Below, piece by piece: positions 1 to 6,354 of a stretch of DNA of 24,827 nucleotides (the stretch's first letter is position 1; every line of letters starts with the position of its first letter). The stretch spans positions 1 to 24,827 of the forward strand of contig JBKHJZ010000032.1 of the NCBI GenBank assembly GCA_046537875.1, in the 5' to 3' direction. A program made the translations under genes and the position numbers. Under the pieces are notes generated by a model. That model worked only from the letters and a program-made list of their open reading frames with translations. It was not told the origin of the DNA and made no database searches. The stretch is from JBKHJZ01 sp046537875. Lineage in GTDB: Bacteria > Actinomycetota > Acidimicrobiia > Acidimicrobiales > VFJN01.

Positions 1-1
1 G

Positions 2-73
2 CGCCCTCGGCAGGATTCGAACCTGCGCACACGGCTCCGGAGGCCGATGCTCTATCCCCTGAGCTACGAGGGC
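2..73 (-). tRNA. tRNA-Arg (anticodon CCG)
   Basis: Read on the minus strand this folds as a full cloverleaf. The acceptor stem is GCCCTCG/CGAGGGC (67-73 with 3-9), the D-stem is GCTC/GAGC, the T-arm is GCAGG-TTCGAAT-CCTGC, and a 4-nt variable loop is present. The anticodon loop CTCCGGA (36-42) puts CCG at 38-40, which reads the arginine codon CGG, a common codon in this GC-rich DNA. Base 2 gives the discriminator G; base 1 gives a C that could be the first base of CCA, and the rest lies outside the window. Positions 27 and 43 form a U-U mismatch at the top of the anticodon stem. The gene is divergent from argS, whose product charges this tRNA. Confidence 0.95.
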
Positions 74-83
74 GGGGAGAGAC

Positions 84-113
84 AGGGTAGCGCCCCCGCC
101 CGGTGGGGCCGAA
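84..113 (-). promoter_or_regulatory. Putative promoter of tRNA-Arg
   Basis: On the minus strand, TTCGGC (108-113) and TACCCT (84-89) are separated by 18 nt. The -10-like box ends 10 nt before the mature tRNA 5' end, as expected for a short tRNA leader. The call rests on sequence pattern only. Confidence 0.4.
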
Positions 114-203
114 CCCTCGACATCGGGGCGACCAGGCGCGTGCCCCCCGGTCGCGGCCCGTCGGGACATCCGAACGGGTTCGGGACGCGAACCGACGCGT
201 CGG

Positions 204-209
204 TACGAT
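204..209 (+). promoter_or_regulatory. Putative -10 box of argS
   Basis: TACGAT fits the actinobacterial TAnnnT -10 pattern and lies about 40 nt before the argS start. The bases just upstream hold overlapping dyads: CCGAAC-GG-GTTCGG (170-183), GGTTCG-N5-CGAACC (177-193) and CGACGCGTCG (193-202). No convincing -35 is seen. Confidence 0.3.
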
Positions 210-248
210 CCAACAGCCCCGTCCTCCCGAACGAACGCCCAGGTGACC

Positions 249-1865
249 ATGATCCGCGACGACCTCGAAGCGTCTCTGCGCGCCGCCCTCGACGCGATCG
301 GCGTCGCACCGCCTGCGACGGTGACGCTCGAGCGGCCCGCGCGGCGTGAGCACGGCGACTGGTCGTCCAACGTCGCGCTCGCCAGCGCCAAGTCCGCGGG
401 TCGCAAACCCCGCGACCTGGCCACCGCCCTGACCGAGGCACTCGCCGCCGACCCGCCCCCGCACGTCGAGCGCGTCGAGGTCGCCGGTCCCGGGTTCGTG
501 AACTTCCATCTGGCCCCGACATGGCTGCACGACGTCCTGCGTGACGTGATCCACACGGGCGAGGAGGGCTACGGCCGCTCAGACGTGGGCGCCGGCGAGA
601 GGGTCCAGGTGGAGTTCGTGTCGGCCAACCCCACCGGCCCGATCCACGTGGGCAACGGGTGGTTCGCCAGCTACGGCGACTCGGTGGCGAGGCTGCTCGA
701 GAGGACGGGCTACCAGGTCACCCGCGAGTACTACGTGAACGACACCGGCGCGCAGATCCGCCGGCTCGGCGAGTCGGTGCTGGCCCGGCGGGACGGCCGC
801 CCGGTGCCTGAGGGCGGCTACCCGAGCGGGTTCGTGAAGGGCCTGGCCTGCGCCTACGACGGTCCCGACGACGTCGAGGCCGCGGGCCGGTGGGCCGCCG
901 AGCACATCCTCGGCTTCATCAGGCGGCAGATGGCCTCGGTGCACATCCACTACGACGAGTGGTTCAGCCAGGCCTCGGTCGAGGAGGGCGAGGCCCTCAC
1001 CGAGACGATCGAGCTGCTCGAGCACAAGGGCCTGGTCTGGGAGGAGGACGGCGCCCTGTGGCTCGACACCAGCGCGTTCGGCGACCCCCGGGAGAAGCGG
1101 GTGTTGCGCAAGTCGGCGGACCAGGGCGGCGACTACACCTACCTGGCGGGCGACATCGCCTACCACCGCGACAAGTTCCTCGTCCGGGGCTTCGACCGGG
1201 TCATCAACGTCTGGGGGGCCGACCACCAGGGCCAGGTGCCCAGCCTGCTCGCCGGGGTCGAGGCGCTCGGCGTCGAGCGGGGGCGGCTCGAGGTGCGGCT
1301 CGGCCAGATGGTGTCGCTCGCCAGCGGGCGCATCGGCAAGCGGCTCGGCAACGCCGTCGACCTCGACGACCTGGTCGACGACATCGGCGCCGACGTCATG
1401 CGCCTGCTGTCGCTGGTCAGCTCGATCGACCAGTCGCCCACGATCGACCTCGACAAGGTGCGGGCCGAGTCGAAGGAGTCGCCGGTCTTCTACGTGCAGT
1501 ACGCGCACGCGCGCATCCACTCGATCGGCGCGAAGGCCGCCGAGCGCGGCGTCACCCGGGCACCCCTCGCCGAGGTCGACCTGGCGCCGCTCTCCCACGA
1601 GCGGGAGCTCGAGCTGCTGCGCACGCTGTCGGAGCTGCCCGACGTGGTGCTGGTCGCCTGCGTCGAGCGGGCGCCCCACAAGGTGACGGCCTGGGTGCGC
1701 GAGCTGGCCGACCGGTTCCACGGCTTCTACCACGACTGCCGCGTCCTCGGCGACGACGTGCCGGTCGAGCTGACCCAGGCCCGGCTGTGGCTCGTGGAGG
1801 GAACGCGCATCGGGCTGGCCATCGGCCTCGACCTGCTCGGCGTCACGGCGCCGGAGTCGATGTGA
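249..1865 (+). CDS. argS: Arginyl-tRNA synthetase
   Basis: Class I aminoacyl-tRNA synthetase that charges tRNA-Arg with arginine in the cytoplasm. The HIGH motif appears as HVGN in a PTGPIHVGNG stretch (about residue 135), and the KMSKS region appears as GKRLGN near residue 365. The N-terminal 90 residues fit the ArgRS tRNA-binding Add-1 domain. The C-terminal 120 residues (from the YVQYAHARIHS stretch) fit the DALR anticodon-binding domain. A length of about 540 residues is normal. The ATG at 249 gives the family-like N-terminus MIRDDLEASLRAAL; an in-frame GTG at 243 would add two residues. Neither start has a well-placed Shine-Dalgarno (SD) site. It heads the argS-lysA pair and diverges from a tRNA-Arg gene. 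Identification is firm; the start is less so. Confidence 0.96.
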   Translation: MIRDDLEASLRAALDAIGVAPPATVTLERPARREHGDWSSNVALASAKSAGRKPRDLATALTEALAADPPPHVERVEVAGPGFVNFHLAPTWLHDVLRDVIHTGEEGYGRSDVGAGERVQVEFVSANPTGPIHVGNGWFASYGDSVARLLERTGYQVTREYYVNDTGAQIRRLGESVLARRDGRPVPEGGYPSGFVKGLACAYDGPDDVEAAGRWAAEHILGFIRRQMASVHIHYDEWFSQASVEEGEALTETIELLEHKGLVWEEDGALWLDTSAFGDPREKRVLRKSADQGGDYTYLAGDIAYHRDKFLVRGFDRVINVWGADHQGQVPSLLAGVEALGVERGRLEVRLGQMVSLASGRIGKRLGNAVDLDDLVDDIGADVMRLLSLVSSIDQSPTIDLDKVRAESKESPVFYVQYAHARIHSIGAKAAERGVTRAPLAEVDLAPLSHERELELLRTLSELPDVVLVACVERAPHKVTAWVRELADRFHGFYHDCRVLGDDVPVELTQARLWLVEGTRIGLAIGLDLLGVTAPESM

Positions 1866-1906
1866 CCACACAGGACCTGCCCGCCGGCACCCGGGAGCCG
1901 GCATGA
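1862..1906 (+). CDS. Mini-ORF bridging argS and lysA
   Basis: A 14-codon reading frame, MTTQDLPAGTREPA, opens with a GTG that overlaps the argS stop (GTGA, 1862-1865). It closes with a TGA that overlaps the lysA ATG (ATGA, 1903-1906). The ACCCGGGAG that would serve as the SD site of lysA lies inside it. Such a frame could carry ribosomes from argS to lysA by termination-reinitiation. No family is recognised, and chance cannot be excluded for one example; hom-thrC shows the same arrangement. Confidence 0.3.
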   Translation: MTTQDLPAGTREPA

Positions 1907-3246
1907 TCCCCGACCCGGCGGCGCCGCCGGCCGCCGCGCCGTCGCCCGCCCCGCCCGGGCTCCGCGGCGTCCCGGGCACGACGGCGCTGCCGCGATCGCT
2001 GCTCCCCGACACCGCCGAGATCGCCCCCGACGGGTCCCTCGTGGTGGGCGGATGTGCCGTCGACGAGCTCGCCGCCCGGTTCGGCACCCCGCTGTTCGTC
2101 TACGACGAGGCGCACCTGCGGGCCCGCTGCCGCGAGGCGATCGACGTGTTCGGCGACGGCGTCGCGTACGCCACGAAGGCGTTCCTGTGCCGGGCGATGG
2201 CGCGCCTCGTCCACGAGGAGGGCATGTGGCTCGACGTGGCCACGGGCGGAGAGCTCCAGGTGGCGCTCGCCGCCGGCGTGCCGGCGGAGCGGCTGGTGCT
2301 CCACGGGAACAACAAGAGCATCGACGAGCTGACCCGGGCGCGCGAGGTGGGCGTGGGGCGCACCGTGGTCGACAGCTTCGACGAGCTCGACCGGCTCGAG
2401 CGCCTCCACGCCGCCGACGGCCGGGTGCCGCGGGTGCTCGTCCGGGCCACGCCGGGCGTCGAGGCCCACACCCACGAGTTCGTCCGCACCGGCCAGCTCG
2501 ACTCGAAGTTCGGCTTCGGGGTCGACTCCGGCGACCTGGCCAGGGCCGTCGAGCGGGCCATGGCGTCGCCGGCCGTGGAGCTGCTGGGAGCGCACGTGCA
2601 CATCGGCAGCCAGGTGTTCGTGGCCGACTTCTTCCACCAGGCGATCGAGGTGATCGCTCCGTGGGTGCGCGGGCTCGACCTGCCCGAGCTGTCCATCGGC
2701 GGCGGGCTCGGCGTGCCGTACGTGACCGGCGAGGGGGCGCCGAGCATCACCGACTGGGGTCAGACGGTGATCGACGCCTGCCGGGCGGCGGGGATCACGG
2801 GGCGGGTCTCGGCCGAGCCCGGCCGGGCGATCGCAGCCCAGGCCGCGATCACCGTCTACACGGTCGGCACGGTCAAGGACGTCCCCGGTGTGCGCTCGTA
2901 CGTGTCGGTCGACGGCGGGATGAGCGACAACCCCCGACCGGTGCTGTACGGGAGCGGCTACGAGGCGTTCCTGCCCCGCGCGGTGTCGGCGGAGCGGCCC
3001 CGGGTGGTGACAGTGGTCGGCAAGCACTGCGAGTCGGGCGACGTGCTCGTGCGCGACGCCCGGGTACCCGACGACCTGGCGGTCGGCGACCTGCTGGCTA
3101 CGCCGGTCACCGGCGCCTACGGCCACTCGATGGGCTCGAACTACAACAAGGTCCCCCGCCCGCCCGTGGTGTTCGTGCGGGACGGGGAGGCCCGGCTGGT
3201 CGTGAGGCGCGAGACCGACGACGACCTGCTGCGCCTCGACCTCTGA
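1903..3246 (+). CDS. lysA: Diaminopimelate decarboxylase
   Basis: PLP-dependent fold-III (alanine-racemase-like barrel) enzyme that decarboxylates meso-diaminopimelate to L-lysine, the last step of lysine synthesis. The Schiff-base lysine is K92 in YATKAF. The barrel continues through HVHIGSQ and the glycine-rich PLP-phosphate loop SIGGGLG. The C-terminal barrel carries the catalytic cysteine in GKHCESGD and the GAYGHSMGSNYN motif. At 447 residues it is normal in length, with a proline/alanine-rich N-terminal extension of about 30 residues. The ATG at 1903 has GGGAG (1893-1897) 5 nt upstream. The gap to argS is 37 nt and is bridged by a mini-ORF. The argS-lysA order is classic for actinobacteria. 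Confidence 0.96.
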   Translation: MIPDPAAPPAAAPSPAPPGLRGVPGTTALPRSLLPDTAEIAPDGSLVVGGCAVDELAARFGTPLFVYDEAHLRARCREAIDVFGDGVAYATKAFLCRAMARLVHEEGMWLDVATGGELQVALAAGVPAERLVLHGNNKSIDELTRAREVGVGRTVVDSFDELDRLERLHAADGRVPRVLVRATPGVEAHTHEFVRTGQLDSKFGFGVDSGDLARAVERAMASPAVELLGAHVHIGSQVFVADFFHQAIEVIAPWVRGLDLPELSIGGGLGVPYVTGEGAPSITDWGQTVIDACRAAGITGRVSAEPGRAIAAQAAITVYTVGTVKDVPGVRSYVSVDGGMSDNPRPVLYGSGYEAFLPRAVSAERPRVVTVVGKHCESGDVLVRDARVPDDLAVGDLLATPVTGAYGHSMGSNYNKVPRPPVVFVRDGEARLVVRRETDDDLLRLDL

Positions 3247-3282
3247 TCCCGATCGGCCACCGGGGGCGCCTGCCGGGTCACC

Positions 3283-3310
3283 GCCGGGCCGGGGACGGGC
3301 CGGGCCCGGC
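3283..3310. terminator. GC-rich hairpin between convergent genes
   Basis: GCCGGGCC (3283-3290) and GGCCCGGC (3303-3310) form a perfect 8-bp stem around a 12-nt loop. It sits between the lysA stop and the stop of the convergent 332-residue gene, so it could end transcription in both directions. There is no U-tract, which is usual for actinobacterial terminators. Confidence 0.45.
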
Positions 3311-3353
3311 GATGACCGCGGGCGACCGTCGGGTCACTGCCAGGGCGTACCGG

Positions 3354-4352
3354 TCACTCGTCGGCGATCCGGGCGAACGTCTCCAGGTCGCCGCCGGAGG
3401 CGTCCCACGCATCCTCGGTCCGCCGTTCGAGGCTCTGGATGGCCGCGTCGAGGGGCGGCTTGCAGTCAGCGTCGGCCCCCGCGATCGCCATCTCGTGCAC
3501 CCGGACCTGTGCCAGCAGGGCCTTCACCCGCGGCGCGAGCTGCTCCTGGGCGCTCGCGGGCCCTCCCGTGCCGGCCTGCGCCCGGTGGACCGGCTCCATG
3601 CGCTCCTCCAGGTCGGCGAACAGGTCGCTCCGGGAGGCGTAGTCGAAGCCACGGTCGCGCATGCAGTCGACCCAGTGCCGCCGGGCTGCGGCGACGTCGG
3701 GGTCGTCGTCGAGCAGCTCGGTGACCGCCCGGGCATCCGCCGGGTCGACCATCGCGGGGTCCGGGTACTGTGCGACCGCCGACTGCCAGCAGTCGTCGAA
3801 CGCCCCGTAGTACGCGTCCCGCCGCTCGTCGGGGAGCGCCGGGAAGCCGCCGGCCAGCGGCTGGTCGCTGCTGGCGGGGCCGGTGAGCGAGCGGTCGTAG
3901 CTGGCCGTGTAGCCGTAACCGTGCCTGCGGAGGAATGTGTCCTCGTCGAGGCCGAGGGACGCAGGCGTGGGCGCGGCACCGCCGATGGCCGCCAGATCGA
4001 GGGGCTCGTACGTCTCTCCCTTCGCGGCCATGCACTCGCTCAGGTGCTCCTGGCGGGCGGCGTCGACGCGGTTGACCCGGTCCTGGAAGACGGACGGCGA
4101 GGGATCGCCCACGACCTCGAACGGGCGGAGCGCGTCGTCGGGGGGCGCCTCCCGCCCATCACCGGTCACCGGGTCGGCGGCCGGCATGGCCGGCATCAAC
4201 GGGCCGCTCGACAGGCTGGGCCGCGCCGGTGACGGCAGCGCCACAGCGAGCGCGACCAGGAGACCGAGGGCAACGCCGGCGGCAGCGACGGCACGGAGCG
4301 GTCGCCGACGGTGTCGCACATCGCCGCGTGGGTCATGCGTGGGTGTGGTCAT
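3354..4352 (-). CDS. Exported or membrane-anchored protein of unknown function
   Basis: 332 residues, family not recognised. A basic N-terminus (HRRRPLR) is followed by one hydrophobic segment at about residues 20-41, which fits an N-terminal membrane anchor or uncleaved signal. The rest is polar and rich in Asp, Ala and Pro. Four cysteines lie in the outer part, two of them in a repeated motif C-M-x-x-[KR]-G-x-x-Y (ECMAAKGETY and DCMRDRGFDY), which suggests a duplicated disulfide-bonded unit. The ATG is preceded by a strong SD, GAGGAG (4359-4364 on the complement), only a few bases away. The stop of the upstream 167-residue gene overlaps this SD, so the two genes are very likely one transcript with coupled translation. 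The pair interrupts the usual lysA-hom order. Confidence 0.8.
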   Translation of the reverse strand: MTTPTHDPRGDVRHRRRPLRAVAAAGVALGLLVALAVALPSPARPSLSSGPLMPAMPAADPVTGDGREAPPDDALRPFEVVGDPSPSVFQDRVNRVDAARQEHLSECMAAKGETYEPLDLAAIGGAAPTPASLGLDEDTFLRRHGYGYTASYDRSLTGPASSDQPLAGGFPALPDERRDAYYGAFDDCWQSAVAQYPDPAMVDPADARAVTELLDDDPDVAAARRHWVDCMRDRGFDYASRSDLFADLEERMEPVHRAQAGTGGPASAQEQLAPRVKALLAQVRVHEMAIAGADADCKPPLDAAIQSLERRTEDAWDASGGDLETFARIADE

Positions 4353-4362
4353 CGCCTACTCC

Positions 4363-4866
4363 TCAATATCCCCAGGTTCCCCACCAGACCGAGCACCGCC
4401 CGCTGTAGCAGAGCCGCTCGTACGCGGCGGACGGCGTCGGGTCCCAGTAGGTGAACTGCGTTCCGCTCGTCGTGCAGGCCCAGCCGTAGTTGTTGGTCCC
4501 GTGGGTGTCGGCGAGCTGCACCCACACGCACGAGCCGTCGGTGCGCATGTCCCGCGAGATGCCGCGGTAGATGCCGTCCCCGTCGCAGGTGCCCCAGACA
4601 GGGTCCTCCTGGGCGAAGATCTCCATGAAGGAGTAGGGCTTGCCGAAGCCCTCGCAGAAGGCCTCGGCGGGCTCCGGCGCGGTGATGGCGAGCCCCGAGG
4701 TGAGGGCGAGGGCGAGGCACGCTGCGAGGACGGCGATGCGGCGGGGGCCGAGCGTTGCCGGCGATGCTGGTGGCCCGCTCCGGCGGCGCCGGGTGCGGGG
4801 ACCGGCGGAGCGGGTGGTTGGGCGTCTCAGCACGGGACGGCGGTCGGGGGTCGCGGCGTCGACCAT
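4363..4866 (-). CDS. Small secreted cysteine-rich protein, function unknown
   Basis: 167 residues. A long arginine/proline-rich leader (about 43 residues) precedes a hydrophobic core (IAVLAACLALALTSGLAI) and a likely signal peptidase site after PAEA, near residue 70. The mature part would be about 97 residues, aromatic (many Trp and Tyr) with six cysteines, enough for three disulfides. A shorter leader from a later start is possible but none is obvious. AAAGGG lies 9 nt before the ATG. Its TGA lies 10 bp before the next gene's start, forming a two-gene operon. Upstream are a TGAGTGA-N6-TCACTCA palindrome and a TACAGT -10 candidate. No family is recognised. Confidence 0.75.
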   Translation of the reverse strand: MVDAATPDRRPVLRRPTTRSAGPRTRRRRSGPPASPATLGPRRIAVLAACLALALTSGLAITAPEPAEAFCEGFGKPYSFMEIFAQEDPVWGTCDGDGIYRGISRDMRTDGSCVWVQLADTHGTNNYGWACTTSGTQFTYWDPTPSAAYERLCYSGRCSVWWGTWGY

Positions 4867-4886
4867 GTCAAACGACCCTTTCGCTA

Positions 4887-4906
4887 TGAGTGACGGGGTT
4901 CACTCA
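4887..4906. promoter_or_regulatory. Operator-like palindrome
   Basis: Perfect inverted repeat TGAGTGA-N6-TCACTCA in the divergent region between the exported-protein pair and hom. It starts 20 nt upstream of the 167-residue gene's ATG and directly follows that gene's candidate -10 box, so a bound repressor would cover the start of transcription. The arm sequence and 20-bp size resemble operators of TetR-family repressors. An RNA hairpin in the 5' leader is the alternative. Confidence 0.5.
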
Positions 4907-4912
4907 CTGTAC
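4907..4912 (-). promoter_or_regulatory. Putative -10 box of the exported-protein pair
   Basis: Minus-strand TACAGT fits TAnnnT and abuts the palindrome at 4887-4906. No good -35 is present. In its place lie two direct copies of GATACTC (complement of 4927-4933 and 4915-4921), 12 bp apart, a possible activator site. Confidence 0.35.
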
Positions 4913-5009
4913 CCGAGTATCACCTAGAGTATCGCTTCAACCACGCTACGAATCGGTTACAAGCTCCGGCACGCACCCGGGCGTCTTCTCGGGCGTGCCG
5001 CCGCCGCCG

Positions 5010-5015
5010 TAGCAT
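5010..5015 (+). promoter_or_regulatory. Putative leaderless -10 box of hom
   Basis: TAGCAT ends 8 nt before the GTG at 5024, so the transcript would begin at or next to the start codon. No SD is present before this GTG, which agrees with leaderless initiation. Confidence 0.5.
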
Positions 5016-5023
5016 GGCCGGGC

Positions 5024-6319
5024 GTGACCCCCGAGCCCGTTCGCGTCGGCCTGCTGGGGTGCGGCAACGTCGGTGCCGCACTCGTCGAGCTCATGCGCGC
5101 GCGGGCCGACGGCATCTCGGCCAGGACGGGCCTGCGCCTCGAGGTCGCCCGGGTCGCGGTGCGCAGCACCGCCAAGGACCGCCACGTCGAGCTGCCCCCG
5201 GGCGTGCTCACGCACGACGCCGCCGAGGTGGTCACCGACCCGTCGATCGACGTCGTGGTGGAGGTGATCGGCGGCATCGAGCCCGCCCGCCGGCTCATCC
5301 TGGCCGCGATCCAGGCGGGCAAGCCGGTGGTCACCGCGAACAAGGAGCTTCTCGCCAACGTCGGGGCCGAGCTGTTCGCCGCCGCCGAGTCCGCGGGGGT
5401 CGACCTACTGTTCGAGGCGGCCGTGGCCGGCGGCATCCCGGTGATCCGCCCGCTGCGCGAATCGCTGGCCGGCGAGCGCATCGACCGGGTGACCGGCATC
5501 GTCAACGGCACGACCAACCACATCCTCACGCGGATGACCGAGGACGGCGCCACCTACGCCGCGGCGCTCGCCGAAGCGCAGACGCTCGGCTACGCCGAGC
5601 GCGACCCCACGGCCGACGTCGAGGGCCACGACGCCGCGGCGAAGCTGGCGATCATCGCCTCGATCGCCTTCGGCGTCCGCGTGGTGGCCGGCGACGTCTA
5701 CGGCGAGGGCATCTCCGCGATCACGCCGGCCGACATCTCCTACGCCGCCCGCATGGGCTACGTGGTCAAGCTCCTCGCGATCGCCGAGTGGCACGCCGGC
5801 GACGCCGGCGGTGAGGTGGCGGTGCGGGTGCACCCTGCGATGGTGCCCGCCGCCCACCCGCTCGCCTCGGTGCGCGAGAGCTTCAACGCGGTGTTCGTCG
5901 AGGGAGCCGCGGTGGGCGAGGTGATGCTCTACGGCCGGGGTGCCGGCGGCTTCCCCACGGCCACCGCCGTGCTCGGCGACCTGATCGACGCCGCGGTCAA
6001 CCGCTCGAAGGGGAGCCACGCCAGCATCGGCACGCTCGGCGAGGCCCGCATCCGCCCCATCGACGAGCTCGAGACCGCGTTCTACCTCAACCTCGACGTG
6101 GTCGACCGGCCCGGCGTGCTGGCGGCCGTGGCCGGCGTGTTCGGCCGGCACGGCGTCTCGATCCGCTCGATGGAGCAGGAAGGGCTCGGCGACGAGGCCC
6201 GGCTGGTGTTCATCACCCACGTGGCGCAGGAGGCCGCCGTCCAGGCCACCCTGCACGATCTGGGGCAGCTCGATGCGGTCGACCGCATCACGTCGGTGCT
6301 GCGCGTGGTCGGCGAGTGA
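5024..6319 (+). CDS. hom: Homoserine dehydrogenase
   Basis: Reduces L-aspartate-4-semialdehyde to L-homoserine with NAD(P)H, the branch step toward threonine and methionine. The N-terminal Rossmann fold has GLLGCGNVG at residues 9-17. The catalytic domain carries the family stretch GIVNGTTNHILTRM and the segment around LGYAERDPTADVEGHDAAAKLAI. A C-terminal ACT domain (about 350-431, DRPGVLAAVAGVFGRHGVSI) fits allosteric control by threonine. The monofunctional 431-residue form is the usual actinobacterial one. The GTG start is supported by a TAGCAT box 8 nt upstream and the lack of an SD. thrC follows after a 31-nt gap spanned by a mini-ORF. Confidence 0.96.
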   Translation: MTPEPVRVGLLGCGNVGAALVELMRARADGISARTGLRLEVARVAVRSTAKDRHVELPPGVLTHDAAEVVTDPSIDVVVEVIGGIEPARRLILAAIQAGKPVVTANKELLANVGAELFAAAESAGVDLLFEAAVAGGIPVIRPLRESLAGERIDRVTGIVNGTTNHILTRMTEDGATYAAALAEAQTLGYAERDPTADVEGHDAAAKLAIIASIAFGVRVVAGDVYGEGISAITPADISYAARMGYVVKLLAIAEWHAGDAGGEVAVRVHPAMVPAAHPLASVRESFNAVFVEGAAVGEVMLYGRGAGGFPTATAVLGDLIDAAVNRSKGSHASIGTLGEARIRPIDELETAFYLNLDVVDRPGVLAAVAGVFGRHGVSIRSMEQEGLGDEARLVFITHVAQEAAVQATLHDLGQLDAVDRITSVLRVVGE

Positions 6320-6354
6320 TCCCCGCCACCCGGGAGGACGTGACACCCCGATGA
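6316..6354 (+). CDS. Mini-ORF bridging hom and thrC
   Basis: A 12-codon frame, MIPATREDVTPR, begins with a GTG overlapping the hom stop (GTGA, 6316-6319). It ends with a TGA overlapping the thrC ATG (ATGA, 6351-6354). The only SD-like run before thrC (GGGAGG, 6332-6337) lies inside it and is rather far (13 nt) from the thrC ATG. Coupled translation is a plausible role, as at argS-lysA. It is not enriched in Thr or Ile codons, so it does not look like an attenuation leader. Confidence 0.3.
   Translation: MIPATREDVTPR

Noticed and set aside
579..3126. Long open frames antisense to argS and lysA
   Set aside because: They are mirror frames of GC-rich coding DNA, give Arg/His/Asp/Val-biased chains with no motif, and overlap firmly identified genes.
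3275..3356. Repeated GGGTCAC-like heptamers between lysA and the convergent gene
   Set aside because: Three imperfect short copies with irregular spacing in GC-rich DNA; one covers a stop codon. Not distinguishable from chance.
6316..6354. Threonine attenuation leader peptide
   Set aside because: The mini-ORF has two Thr and one Ile codon in twelve and no alternative hairpins were seen, so coupling is a better reading than attenuation.
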